From NCBI GenBank assembly GCA_021810175.1, contig JAJZJJ010000012.1, positions 3,618 through 15,603 of the forward strand: a DNA stretch of 11,986 nucleotides, in the 5' to 3' direction. Position 1 is the stretch's first letter. Each line of letters starts with the position of its first letter. The notes under the pieces are model-generated. The model was not told the DNA's origin, ran no database searches, and saw nothing but the letters and a program-made list of their open reading frames with translations. Both the position numbers and the translations under genes were made by a program. Source of the DNA: Acidobacteriota bacterium. Its GTDB lineage: Bacteria > Acidobacteriota > Terriglobia > Terriglobales > Acidobacteriaceae. Shown here one piece after another: positions 1-10,396 of this stretch.

Positions 1-2763
<2,763 letters not shown>

Positions 2764-2797
2764 ATTCCGTCTCGCCCTCTCAGTTCTCTGATTTCAT

Positions 2798-2823
2798 AAA
2801 AATGGCGGGAGCTGATCCCCGCC
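2798..2823 (-). terminator. Hairpin plus T-run in the carA-carB gap (terminator- or attenuator-like)
   Basis: On the minus strand, after the carA stop and 35 nt before the carB start, GGCGGG (2823-2818) pairs perfectly with CCCGCC (2809-2804). One extra G-T pair leaves a 6-nt loop, and the sequence ATTTTTA follows. A GC stem followed by five T is the form of an intrinsic terminator. Because carB must be expressed with carA, it would have to be partial, conditional, or a stabilising processing structure. The stem and T-run are seen directly; function is inferred. Confidence 0.5.
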
Positions 2824-2850
2824 GTTTGAAAATAATCTCCAGCAATTCCA

Positions 2851-3978
2851 TTAGCCCTTCCACTCCTCCATCATTTTGCGGAAGTCGCGGAACAGATAGT
2901 GCGAATCGTGCGGACCCGGGCTGGCTTCCGGATGATACTGAACGCTGAACAGCGGCATCGAACGGTGGCGGAGGCCTTCGAGCGTGTTGTCGTTCAGGTC
3001 CACGTGCGTCAGGTCCACTTCGCTGGTGTTGATCGAGTCCGGATCGACGGCGAAATTGTGATTGTGCGCCGTGATCTCCACCTTGCCTGAGTCCATGCAC
3101 TTCACCGGATGATTCCCGCCGTGGTGGCCGAACTTGAGCTTGTACGTCTTGCCCCCCAGCGCCAGCCCCACCAGCTGATGCCCGAGGCAGATGCCGAAGA
3201 TCGGCACACGCCCGGCCAGCCTGCGGATGCTCTCCTGCGCGTAGGTCACCGGCTCGGGATCGCCCGGCCCGTTCGACAGGAAGACGCCATTCGGCTTCAG
3301 CGCCAGCACGTCCTCGGCTGAAGTTTGCGCCGGGACCACCGTCACCCGGCAGCCTTCCTTCCGGAGCATGTGGAGGATGTTCTTCTTGATGCCAAAATCG
3401 TAGGCGACGACATGCTTGTCCGCCGGTGCGATCACCGGGTCAACGCCCGGATTCAGCGGATCGCCTCCATCCACCTCGTACTCATAGCGGTCTTTGGTGG
3501 AAACCACTTTGGCCAGGTCGGTCCCCTCCATTTTGCGAATGGAGCGGGCCCTTTCCACCAGCACATCGGGGTTGGTTTCCAGCGTGGAGAGGACGCCGCG
3601 CATCACTCCCTTGCTCCGCAAGTGGCGGACCAGGGCGCGCGTGTCGATTTCGGAAATGACGGGTACCTTCCAGCGCTCCAGGTACTCGTCGGCAACCTGC
3701 TGCGAACGCCAGTTGGAGCTGATGGGAGAGAATTCGCGGGTAACAAGGCCTTCAATGAAGGGCCTGGCGGCTTCATTGTCGGCGGAATTCGTGCCGTAAT
3801 TCCCAATCTGCGGATTGGTCAGCACGACAATCTGTCCGGCGTACGAGGGATCCGTGAAGATTTCCTGGTATCCGGTCAGCGAGGTATTAAAAACGACTTC
3901 TCCGCGGCATTCGACCTGGGCGCCGTAGCCTTCGCCCCGAAAAATGCGCCCGTCTTCGAGCGCAAGAATTGCCTGCAT
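2851..3978 (-). CDS. carA: Carbamoyl-phosphate synthase small (glutaminase) subunit
   Basis: CarA is the glutamine amidotransferase subunit that hydrolyses glutamine and channels ammonia to CarB. The N-terminal CarA domain (about 1-150) includes EVVFNTSLTGYQEIFTDPSY and TNPQIGNYG. The class I glutaminase domain follows, with AYDFGIKKNIL, LSNGPGDP (about 234-241), the nucleophile elbow GICLGHQ (Cys264) and the catalytic SVQYHPEASPGP (His349, Glu351). It is 375 residues long, normal for the family. I chose the ATG at 3978 because GGAG (3987-3984) lies 5 nt upstream. A GTG two codons earlier (3984) would leave no spacing to that ribosome binding site. The gap to carB is 87 bp and the genes run in the same direction, so a two-gene operon is likely. 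Upstream, the tolC terminator separates it from the preceding gene. Confidence 0.97.
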   Translation of the reverse strand: MQAILALEDGRIFRGEGYGAQVECRGEVVFNTSLTGYQEIFTDPSYAGQIVVLTNPQIGNYGTNSADNEAARPFIEGLVTREFSPISSNWRSQQVADEYLERWKVPVISEIDTRALVRHLRSKGVMRGVLSTLETNPDVLVERARSIRKMEGTDLAKVVSTKDRYEYEVDGGDPLNPGVDPVIAPADKHVVAYDFGIKKNILHMLRKEGCRVTVVPAQTSAEDVLALKPNGVFLSNGPGDPEPVTYAQESIRRLAGRVPIFGICLGHQLVGLALGGKTYKLKFGHHGGNHPVKCMDSGKVEITAHNHNFAVDPDSINTSEVDLTHVDLNDNTLEGLRHRSMPLFSVQYHPEASPGPHDSHYLFRDFRKMMEEWKG

Positions 3979-3981
3979 GGA

Positions 3982-4038
3982 CACTCCATAGAGTGGATTC
4001 TTCTGATTTTATCAGGGAGTGGCAGGCTGGATACCCAG
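3982..4038 (-). promoter_or_regulatory. carA leader: possible -10 box and three small dyads
   Basis: The gap between the tolC terminator and carA holds three inverted repeats: CTGG/CCAG (4027-4038), CTGAT/ATCAG around AAA (4003-4015) and CACTC/GAGTG around a 4-nt loop (3982-3995). The minus strand reads TAAAAT (4011-4006) inside the middle dyad, a fair -10 box, but I see no good -35 box. The third dyad covers the carA Shine-Dalgarno GGAG (3987-3984), so in RNA it could hide the ribosome binding site. The repeats are seen directly. A role in operator binding or translational control is inferred, and arms this short can arise by chance. Confidence 0.35.
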
Positions 4039-4058
4039 ACGCGAAAATTTTCCCCCTC

Positions 4059-4087
4059 GAAAAGAAAGACGCCCGCCGAAGCGGGCG
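4059..4087 (-). terminator. Intrinsic terminator after the tolC-family gene
   Basis: On the minus strand, 21 nt after the tolC-family stop codon, CGCCCGC (4087-4081) and GCGGGCG (4076-4070) form a perfect 7-bp GC stem. It is closed by a stable TTCG tetraloop and followed by TCTTTCTTTTC. This is a textbook Rho-independent terminator. It should insulate carAB from tolC transcription. Confidence 0.88.
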
Positions 4088-4108
4088 CTCTCCCGGTTTC
4101 AGGGCCTG

Positions 4109-6259
4109 TCACCTCTGCTGCGGCTGCGAATGTTCCTGCTCCTGCTGTTCCTGCTTTTGCAGCTCCTGTTTCTGCGTCGGCTGAATCACCTCCGGCTCGG
4201 CTGCCGCCGGCTGAATGCCCGGAATCACGGGCGGCGTGGTGATCTGCCCGGTCGCCGCATTCACGATGGAGATTCCGTAGCGATCCAGAGTTTCGCCGAG
4301 AGTTTCCTCAAGAGCGGCGCGGTCCGTGGCGTAGCGCGCGCGGGCGGCGATCACCTGGGCTTCGGCGGCGGAGAGGTTGCTCTGCTGCAGCAGGACATTG
4401 GCCGTCGTGGAAGCGCCGAGATGCAGCTTTTTGATTTCGGCCGCGACACTCTGCCGATTGTAGTTCTCGCTGGCCACGGCGGCTTTGACTGCCGCGCGGT
4501 CGTTGGTGAGGGCGTACTGCTCGCTGGTGACGTTCATCCGGATCTGAATGTAGAGCTGCTGGAGCGCCATTTCCGCCTTGCGATATTCAAGCTGCGAGCG
4601 TTCCTCGTCCGCCTGCGCGGGACGGTTGCGAATCGGAATATTCAGGTTGAAAGCGACACCTTTATTGGGACCGCTGCTGTTCACGAGATTGCCTAGCACC
4701 GTGCCCAGCCCCGAGGAGGGCAGCAGGCCGCAAATGGACGGGGGAAAGAACGAGTTCTTCCCCTTGCCGCAATAGGGACTTACCGGGCCGCCGATGCCTT
4801 CCGCGCCGTAAAAGCCCTCAACACTGAAGGCAGGCAGCAGCGCGTTCCTTTCGGCCTTCAGCGTGATCTGGTCGTTTTTCAGATTCAGAACGGCCTGCTC
4901 AATGGCCGGGCTGTTGGCTTCGGCTTCGCGCACAAGCTGATTGACGGACTGGTGCTCCTCGGGCATCTCCACGAGACTGACGCGATCAGTCGGAATTACC
5001 GGGGCATTCGCAAGCGTGGGATCGTCGAGGTTGCGGAAAATGGCCTGCTTCATCGCCATCTGCTGGTACTCGAGCTCGTTCTGCTCCGCGATGAGAGCCT
5101 GCTCGTCCGTGGCGACCTGGCTTTTCGCGTTCACGACATCGAGCGGGGCCATGCTGCCGACCTGCAACTCCTTCTCGTCATCCTTCTCGAGCGCAGTCGC
5201 CTGATCCAGGGTCCGCTGCTTGGACTGCACCTCTTCGTAGTCGCTCACCAGACCCCAGTAGATGTCCTCGACCTGGTTGATGGTGTAGAGAAGCTGCTCC
5301 CGGAAGGTGGAATCGGCAATGCGTCGGTCATTGATGGCCTGCACAATGAAACGGCGATTGATGCCCCATCCAAAGCCCTGGAGCAGATTCTGGGTGAGGG
5401 CGAAATTGAAACTGGACTGCAGAGTCGGACTAAATAGATTGAATGGGTTATCTGTTGTCAAACGCTGGTTGTCGAACGTCAACTGCATGTTCGTCCCCGT
5501 CGCGAAACCCTGCGTGTAGGTGAAGTTGTAGGTATTCGTGTTCTGGCTAATGGCAGGCAAACCGCCGGAAAACAGCGGGTTCTGCTGCGGTACCAGTGCA
5601 CGGTTGAGTTCAACAGTGGCCTGGAGGGAGGGATCGAGATTCTCGGGCAGGGGCCCCTGACCGTTCGTAGTCAGCGAAAGGCCTCCCGGGCCGGTTCCAG
5701 CGACGCCGGCGCCGGTGGCGGCCCCGCCCGGGCCGCCGCCGACCGCGCTGATGGCGCTGCTGACGCCTCCCTGCGTGCCCGTGACAAGGCCGCTGGGAAC
5801 CCCAAGAAGGGTGGAGCCGGCGCGGGCGCGGAGCAGGTCGGTGTCGGCGATATTCAGGTTCAGCCGCTGAATCGCGATGTCATAGTTGTTCTGCAGCGCA
5901 AGCAGCACGGCGTGGCTGAGGCTGAGATAGATCTTGCCGTCCCTGACGAGATGATTCGACTGGAGAGAGCCGAGAAAGTTGGGACGCTCGACATGCGAGG
6001 GCATGTAGGGAGCGATGATATTCGGAAAGTACCCGCGCGCTTTGGCAAAATCGCGCAGGCCGGGCCTCATGTACAGCGGCTGCGTGAAATTGGGCACCGG
6101 CTCCGAAGGCAATCCCGACGCCGCGGAGTCGGAATTCTGCTGCGCCTGCGCCCACAACGGCGCCGTTCCCGCCAGCAGACAGCCGATGGCCACCCCGGCT
6201 CTCAGTTTTGCTAAAAGTGTGCTCTGTTTCCTTCCGGGACAGTTACCAGAAACTAACAT
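4109..6259 (-). CDS. TolC-family outer membrane efflux protein
   Basis: Predicted outer-membrane channel of the TolC/OEP family, which usually joins an inner-membrane pump through a periplasmic adaptor. I chose the ATG at 6259 (716 residues) because GGAG (6270-6267) sits 7 nt upstream and a signal peptide follows directly: basic RKQSTLLAKLR, a hydrophobic AGVAIGCLLAG stretch, and a likely cut after AQA at residue 39. Two OEP repeats follow, about 115-425 and 430-670. They contain ALQNNYDIAIQRLNLNIAD, the helical VEDIYWGLVSDYEEVQSKQ region, LEYRKAEMALQQLYIQIR and SNLSAAEAQVIAARARYATDRAALEETLG split across the last helices. Unusual parts are a Gly/Ala/Ser-rich insert (about 153-203), two Cys (497, 510) in a probable loop, and a Gln/Glu-rich tail (about 683-716). 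E. coli TolC is about 490 residues, so this is large. No pump or adaptor gene lies beside it, so its substrate is unknown. Confidence 0.88.
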   Translation of the reverse strand: MLVSGNCPGRKQSTLLAKLRAGVAIGCLLAGTAPLWAQAQQNSDSAASGLPSEPVPNFTQPLYMRPGLRDFAKARGYFPNIIAPYMPSHVERPNFLGSLQSNHLVRDGKIYLSLSHAVLLALQNNYDIAIQRLNLNIADTDLLRARAGSTLLGVPSGLVTGTQGGVSSAISAVGGGPGGAATGAGVAGTGPGGLSLTTNGQGPLPENLDPSLQATVELNRALVPQQNPLFSGGLPAISQNTNTYNFTYTQGFATGTNMQLTFDNQRLTTDNPFNLFSPTLQSSFNFALTQNLLQGFGWGINRRFIVQAINDRRIADSTFREQLLYTINQVEDIYWGLVSDYEEVQSKQRTLDQATALEKDDEKELQVGSMAPLDVVNAKSQVATDEQALIAEQNELEYQQMAMKQAIFRNLDDPTLANAPVIPTDRVSLVEMPEEHQSVNQLVREAEANSPAIEQAVLNLKNDQITLKAERNALLPAFSVEGFYGAEGIGGPVSPYCGKGKNSFFPPSICGLLPSSGLGTVLGNLVNSSGPNKGVAFNLNIPIRNRPAQADEERSQLEYRKAEMALQQLYIQIRMNVTSEQYALTNDRAAVKAAVASENYNRQSVAAEIKKLHLGASTTANVLLQQSNLSAAEAQVIAARARYATDRAALEETLGETLDRYGISIVNAATGQITTPPVIPGIQPAAAEPEVIQPTQKQELQKQEQQEQEHSQPQQR
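4112..4210 (-). repeat. Low-complexity Gln/Glu-coding tract at the 3' end of the tolC-family gene
   Basis: The last 30 or so codons before the stop are dominated by CAG, GAA and GAG triplets (CAGGAGCAG-type steps), giving a Gln/Glu-rich tail. The repeat is imperfect. Such tracts can vary in length by slippage; no variation can be judged from a single sequence. Confidence 0.6.
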
Positions 6260-6418
6260 TGGCCGTCTCCACTCCTCTGAACAAGACGCTGCTGATTTGC
6301 GACCGCGGGCGCATTCTCCGGTCCCGGCTCGCGGAACAGAAAAACGCGCATTCCAGACCCCGAAACCCACTGTTTCTCCTGCTATACGCGGCAGGACCCC
6401 GTCAGGTTCCGTAAACTC

Positions 6419-6515
6419 GTTAACACAATCAGGAAAAGCTGAGTATATCGCAGCAATTCGATGATTCCCGAGATTACCTCGATGCGAAAGAACCGCAGAA
6501 ATAGTTAACAAAATC
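6419..6515 (+). repeat. Direct repeat pair GTTAACA(C/A)AATC
   Basis: GTTAACACAATC (6419-6430) and GTTAACAAAATC (6504-6515) match at 11 of 12 positions and start 85 bp apart. The first overlaps the -35 box of the truA promoter candidate. The second ends directly at the truA start codon. The GTTAAC core is a palindrome. They could be binding sites for a regulator; this is inferred. Confidence 0.4.
6420..6449 (+). promoter_or_regulatory. Candidate sigma-70 promoter for truA
   Basis: TTAACA (6420-6425) matches the -35 consensus TTGACA at 5 of 6 positions. TATATC (6444-6449) matches the -10 consensus at 4 of 6, with an 18-bp spacer. Transcription would start near 6456, giving a leader of about 60 nt before truA. 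This is consensus matching only. Confidence 0.4.
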
Positions 6516-7328
6516 ATGGCGGAAGTCGAACAAACTCACGCGCGGAACTGGAAACTCACCCTCGCCTACGACGGCACCGACTTCTTCGGCTGGCAGGTGC
6601 AGCCCCTTCGCCCCACCATCCAGGGCGAACTGTCCGCCGCCATCGAACGCGTCACCGGCGAACGCCTGCTCCCCCAGGGCAGCGGACGAACCGACGCCGG
6701 CGTCCACGCCAACGGTCAGGTGGCGTCCTTTCACCTGCTCGCCTCCATCCCGCCGCACAACCTCCAGCGCGCCCTCAATCGCACCCTGCCGGAGTCGATT
6801 CGCATCCTCTCCGCGCAGCCGGCGCCGCCCGACTTCCACGCCCGCCACTCCGTTACCGCCAAAACCTACGAGTACCGCATCTACCGCGGCGAAATCTGTC
6901 CGCCGTGGACCGCCCGCTTTGCCTGGGCTCTGAACTGGCCTCTGGATCTACCCGCCCTGCGGGCCGCCGCGCAAATCGTCGTCGGCGCCCACGACTTCAC
7001 CTCCTTCGCGGCCAGCGACCCCGACCTCGCCGCCCGTCGCTCCGCCGAACCGGGCGGCGAGCGCGACGGAAACATCCGAACCATTTTCGATTCCCGCTGG
7101 GAGCAGCGCGGCGATTTGCTCGTCTATCGCGTCCGCGGCAACGGCTTCCTGCACCACATGGTGCGCAACCTGGTGGGGACCTTCATCGATGCCGGGCGCG
7201 GTCGCCTCAGCCCTGAAAACCTCCGCGACATTCTGGCCGCGCAGTCTCGTTCCGCAGCCGGCGCCACGGCTCCGGCGCGCGGTCTCTTCCTGGATACCGT
7301 GGAATACGCTCCCCCGGTGCTAGCCTGA
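6516..7328 (+). CDS. truA: tRNA pseudouridine(38-40) synthase
   Basis: TruA converts uridines 38-40 in the tRNA anticodon stem-loop to pseudouridine. The protein is 270 residues, typical for the family. It opens with WKLTLAYDGTDFFGWQ (about 12-27). The catalytic motif GSGRTDAGVHA has the essential Asp at residue 60, and KTYEYRI places the conserved Tyr at 118, as in E. coli TruA. The C-terminal half has VGAHDFTSF, GNGFLHHMVRNLVG (about 208-221) and APARGLFL. The start gives the expected N-terminus, but I see no clear Shine-Dalgarno sequence before it. A polar, charged segment of about 18 residues near 168-185 is probably a loop insert. Only 7 bp separate its stop from the next gene, so co-transcription with the M20 peptidase is likely. 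Confidence 0.96.
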   Translation: MAEVEQTHARNWKLTLAYDGTDFFGWQVQPLRPTIQGELSAAIERVTGERLLPQGSGRTDAGVHANGQVASFHLLASIPPHNLQRALNRTLPESIRILSAQPAPPDFHARHSVTAKTYEYRIYRGEICPPWTARFAWALNWPLDLPALRAAAQIVVGAHDFTSFAASDPDLAARRSAEPGGERDGNIRTIFDSRWEQRGDLLVYRVRGNGFLHHMVRNLVGTFIDAGRGRLSPENLRDILAAQSRSAAGATAPARGLFLDTVEYAPPVLA

Positions 7329-7335
7329 AGTTTCA

Positions 7336-8562
7336 ATGCCTTTCACCGCTCAAGCCTCTGCCATCGTTGCCCGCTTCGCCGCCGACCGCCGTATCCACCA
7401 GGCCTTCAACTGGCTGCACCTGCAGGAACAGCAGATCATGCGCTGGCAGACGGAGCTGGTGGGCGTCCCCGCGCCTCCTTTCGGCGAAGGCCCGCGCGCC
7501 GCGTGGCTCTGCCGCCGCTTTGGCGAACTGGGCCTCGCGAATCCTCACATCGACGAAGTCGGCAACGCCATCGCCACCATCCCCGGCACGGAGCCGCCCT
7601 CCCGCCGCATTCTGCTCTCCGCCCACATTGACACCGTCTTCCCCGCCGACACTCCAATCGAACCCACCCTGCGGGACGACCGCCTCCAGGCTCCCGGAGC
7701 CTGCGACAACGGCGCCGGCGTCGTCGCGCTGCTGGCTATTGCCGCCGCCCTGCGTCACGCCGGTATCGCCATCCCCTGCGACGTGGTTCTCATTGGCAAC
7801 GTCGGCGAGGAGGGCGAGGGCGATCTGCGCGGCATGCGCCATCTCTATCGCACCGGCACAGCCCTCGGCGTCCGCGAAGAGGTGGTGACCCATCTGGTCC
7901 TCGACGGCGCCGGACACGAGGCCGTGGTCGCCCATGCTCTGGGCAGCCAGCGCTTCCTGGCCACGATCCAGGGGCCCGGCGGCCACTCATGGACCGACGC
8001 CGGACGTCCCAACCCGATCGCCATTCTCTCCGAAGCCATCTTCCGCTTTTCCCGCGTGGATCTGCCCACCTTTCCCCGCACCACCATCAACGTCGGCACC
8101 GTCGAGGGCGGAACGTCCGTCAATGCCATTCCCGAGCGCGCGGCAGCTCGTTTTGACCTCCGCTCCACCGATCACGAGCAGCTGGTCCGCCTGGAAGTCG
8201 AGCTGCATCGAGCCGTGGAAGATTCCATTCTCGGCGCCTGCGGCAAGCAGCGCCCCGAAGCCGTGGGCCTGCGCTTTTCCATCGAGAAAATCGGCGACCG
8301 TCCCGCCGGGCGGCTCCCCGCCGAATCCAGCCTGCTCAGCCTGGTGAACGCCGTGGATCGCCACTTCAGCATCCGCACCGAGCAGCGCATCGCTTCCACC
8401 GATGCCAATATTCCCCTGGCCCTCGGCATCCCGGCCATCAGCATCGGGGCCGGCGGAAGAGGCGGCGGCATCCACACCCGCGGCGAATGGTATGATGCCC
8501 ACGGCCGCGAACTGGGCCTTCGGCGTCTGCTGCTCCTGCTGCTGGCGCTCACCGCGAGTTAA
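7336..8562 (+). CDS. M20-family metallopeptidase (PepT/carboxypeptidase-like)
   Basis: Zinc-dependent M20 peptidase of 408 residues, probably cytoplasmic since no signal peptide is visible. All expected catalytic residues are present. LSAHIDTVF gives His97 and Asp99, GACDNGAG gives the bridging Asp124, and VGEEGEGDLRG gives the catalytic base Glu158 and the ligand Glu159. LVLDGAG gives Asp190, and GGGIHTRGEWYD gives the last ligand, His380. The dimerisation domain lies between, about 200-315, with GPGGHSW (His217) and INVGTVEGGTSVNAIPERA. Close relatives include aminoacylases, dipeptidases and tripeptidases, so the substrate cannot be fixed. The C-terminus carries a run of leucines (about 398-403). 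It starts 7 bp after truA with only a weak GAAG as a ribosome site, suggesting translation coupled to truA. Confidence 0.92.
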   Translation: MPFTAQASAIVARFAADRRIHQAFNWLHLQEQQIMRWQTELVGVPAPPFGEGPRAAWLCRRFGELGLANPHIDEVGNAIATIPGTEPPSRRILLSAHIDTVFPADTPIEPTLRDDRLQAPGACDNGAGVVALLAIAAALRHAGIAIPCDVVLIGNVGEEGEGDLRGMRHLYRTGTALGVREEVVTHLVLDGAGHEAVVAHALGSQRFLATIQGPGGHSWTDAGRPNPIAILSEAIFRFSRVDLPTFPRTTINVGTVEGGTSVNAIPERAAARFDLRSTDHEQLVRLEVELHRAVEDSILGACGKQRPEAVGLRFSIEKIGDRPAGRLPAESSLLSLVNAVDRHFSIRTEQRIASTDANIPLALGIPAISIGAGGRGGGIHTRGEWYDAHGRELGLRRLLLLLLALTAS

Positions 8563-8579
8563 AGCAACCGTACCCCGCC

Positions 8580-8595
8580 CGGCAGGACGCTGCCG
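8580..8595 (+). other. Small hairpin in front of the amidohydrolase start
   Basis: CGGCAG and CTGCCG form a perfect 6-bp stem around a GACG loop, 21 nt before the ATG at 8617. There is no T-run, so it is not a standard terminator. It sits where a ribosome site might be expected to begin. Function unknown; a stem this short may be chance in GC-rich DNA. Confidence 0.3.
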
Positions 8596-8616
8596 CACAA
8601 TCCGTTGCCCATCCCC

Positions 8617-10332
8617 ATGAGTGATCCCGCTCTTCCAGCACCGCCCGCCGAAACCATTTACCTCAACGGAAACATCCTCACCGGCGTCGGTCTGGACTCA
8701 GGCGATCCGCGGCGCGCTCAGGCTCTGGCCGTCGCTCGCGGAGAAATTCTGGCCACCGGCGCCGACGCGCACATCCTCGCCCGCTACAAAGGCCCGAAAA
8801 CCCGCACCATCGACCTGCGCGGAGCCTTTGTCATGCCCGGCTTCAACGACGCTCACACGCATCTCGGCATGGGTGGGCGCATTCGCCGCTCGGTCGATCT
8901 GTCCGGCGTGAAAACACTGGCGCAGATGCAGTCCCGCATCCGCAGGGCCGCCCGCGCAGCCGCCCCAGGCCAGTGGCTCTCCGGCGGCGGTTGGGATCAG
9001 ACCCTGTGGAAGCAGGACCGGCTGCCCACCCGCCACGACATCGACGACGCCACTGAAGGCCGCCCGGCCATCTTTACCCGCGTCGACGGACACATCGCCG
9101 TGGCCAGTTCCGCCGCGCTGGCCGCCGCCGGCATTACCCGCAACACCGCCGATCCCGCAGGCGGCGAAATCGACCGCGACGCCACAGGCGAGCCCACCGG
9201 CATTCTCCGCGAGACGGCCCTGTCGCTCATCTCCGTTCCGCCGCCCTCGCCGGAAGAGCGCCGGCGCGGTCTGGAACTGGCCATCCGCGATGCAGTGTCC
9301 CACGGCGTGACCACCGTCCAGGATCTTTCCGACTGGGAAGATTTCCTGGTCCTCGAACAACTGGAGCGCAAGGGAAAACTGCCGCTGCGCGTCTCCGCCT
9401 GGCTCCGCTTCGATGAGCCGCTGAGCCTCGAAGAGCAGCAGCGCGCGCATCGCCCCGGCCCAGATCGCAGGTTGCGCACCACCATGCTCAAGGGCTTCCT
9501 GGATGGCTCGCTCGGCTCGCGCACCGCCGCCATGAAGGCCCCCTACGCGGACGCCCCAGGTAATTCCGGCCTGCCCCGCTTCCCGCAGGACGCGCTGAAT
9601 GCCATGGCCATCGAGCGGGCCAGGGCCGGATTCCAGCTCGGCTTTCACGCCATCGGCGATCGCGCCGTGGAAATGGCCCTCGACGCCTTTGCCGCTGTCC
9701 AACAGGCACTGGAGCAACCGCAATCAGCACCGGGCCCAGCCGCCACCCCGGACCGCCGCCACCGCATCGAGCACAGCCAGGTCGTCAGCGCCGGCGATTT
9801 CGCCCGCTATCGGCGTCTCGGCGTCATCGCCTCCGCGCAGCCGAATCACCTGCTGACGGATATCGCCTGGGCGGAGCAGCATCTCGGCCCGGAGCGCTCC
9901 AGGTTCGCCTACGCCTGGAAATCGTTCCTCGACGCTGGCGTGCCGCTGGCCTTCGGAACCGACTATCCAATTGAGCCGATCACCCCATTCCCTGGGATTT
10001 ACGCGGCGGTCACTCGCATGAACCGGACGGGCACGATGACCTTTCACCCCGAACAAAGCCTCACCGTCGAGCAGGCCCTCTGCGCCTATACCCAGGGCGC
10101 GGCCTTCGCGGAGATCGCCGAAACATGGAAAGGGAAATTAGCTCCCGGCTATGTCGCTGATTTCGTGGTGCTCGACCGCGACCTGACGGCGATCCCACCG
10201 CGCGAAATCCTCCAGGCCCAGGTCCTGCAAACCGTCGTCGCCGGACGCGTTGTCTACCAAAGGCGTTCAACCTCAGGCCCCACTGACCGCCATGTTGCGT
10301 CCTCCAGACCCGCCGATAGCGCAACTGGCTGA
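8617..10332 (+). CDS. YtcJ-like amidohydrolase (amidohydrolase family 3)
   Basis: Metal-dependent hydrolase of the YtcJ/NfdA-like group, whose members cleave amide or N-formyl bonds. The true substrate is unknown. Using the ATG at 8617 the protein has 571 residues. An N-terminal beta-sandwich segment ([11 protein letters not shown], about 13-23) leads into [12 protein letters not shown], with metal ligands His80 and His82. Further signs are [14 protein letters not shown] (Lys292, probably carboxylated), [10 protein letters not shown] (His344), HRIEHSQ (His386) and FGTDYPIEP (Asp449). The typical end [16 protein letters not shown] is at about 507-522. About 22 extra polar residues follow the usual end at VVYQRR. 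An in-frame TTG four codons earlier (8605) is an alternative start. No strong Shine-Dalgarno precedes either one. It lies 54 bp after the M20 peptidase, and the pair may act in peptide or amide catabolism, but this is only contextual. Confidence 0.9.
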   Translation: MSDPALPAPPAETIYLNGNILTGVGLDSGDPRRAQALAVARGEILATGADAHILARYKGPKTRTIDLRGAFVMPGFNDAHTHLGMGGRIRRSVDLSGVKTLAQMQSRIRRAARAAAPGQWLSGGGWDQTLWKQDRLPTRHDIDDATEGRPAIFTRVDGHIAVASSAALAAAGITRNTADPAGGEIDRDATGEPTGILRETALSLISVPPPSPEERRRGLELAIRDAVSHGVTTVQDLSDWEDFLVLEQLERKGKLPLRVSAWLRFDEPLSLEEQQRAHRPGPDRRLRTTMLKGFLDGSLGSRTAAMKAPYADAPGNSGLPRFPQDALNAMAIERARAGFQLGFHAIGDRAVEMALDAFAAVQQALEQPQSAPGPAATPDRRHRIEHSQVVSAGDFARYRRLGVIASAQPNHLLTDIAWAEQHLGPERSRFAYAWKSFLDAGVPLAFGTDYPIEPITPFPGIYAAVTRMNRTGTMTFHPEQSLTVEQALCAYTQGAAFAEIAETWKGKLAPGYVADFVVLDRDLTAIPPREILQAQVLQTVVAGRVVYQRRSTSGPTDRHVASSRPADSATG

Positions 10333-10361
10333 AATTCGGCTGCCTTTCTTATCTCGCCCTT

Positions 10362-10396
10362 TACAATCGAAGAGTTACGGAATCTGTCCACTGGAG
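10362..10396 (+). promoter_or_regulatory. Possible -10 box and ribosome binding site of ahcY
   Basis: TACAAT (10362-10367) matches the -10 consensus at 5 of 6 positions. The region about 17 bp upstream is a weak -35 match. GGAG (10393-10396) lies 9 nt before the ATG at 10406 and fixes that start. A start near 10374 would leave a leader of about 30 nt, too short for an SAH or SAM riboswitch. Confidence 0.4.

Larger units (their letters stand above)
6260..6515. other. Divergent intergenic region between tolC-family gene and truA
   Basis: These 256 bp separate the leftward tolC-family start from the rightward truA start and should carry both promoters. They include a good plus-strand promoter candidate and two near-identical GTTAACA repeats. 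Nearest the tolC start is the GGAG ribosome binding site. On the minus strand TATACT (6447-6442) resembles a -10 box, but no matching -35 box is visible. The tolC reading frame happens to stay open through the whole gap, up to an ATG overlapping the truA start. That extension is Cys- and Arg-rich, without homology I recognise, and I treat it as non-coding. Confidence 0.7.

Noticed and set aside
2780..2797. Tiny leader peptide (ATG AAA TCA GAG AAC TGA) before carB on the minus strand
   Set aside because: Five codons just after the hairpin, with no ribosome site and no regulatory codon run. It is most likely chance.
6260..6517. 86-residue N-terminal extension of the tolC-family protein
   Set aside because: A signal peptide and a well-spaced GGAG support the ATG at 6259. 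The extension would bury the signal sequence and overlap the truA start.
8698..9723. Minus-strand open frame of 341 codons opposite the amidohydrolase
   Set aside because: The plus strand encodes the complete amidohydrolase with all metal ligands. The opposite frame is a by-product of codon bias.
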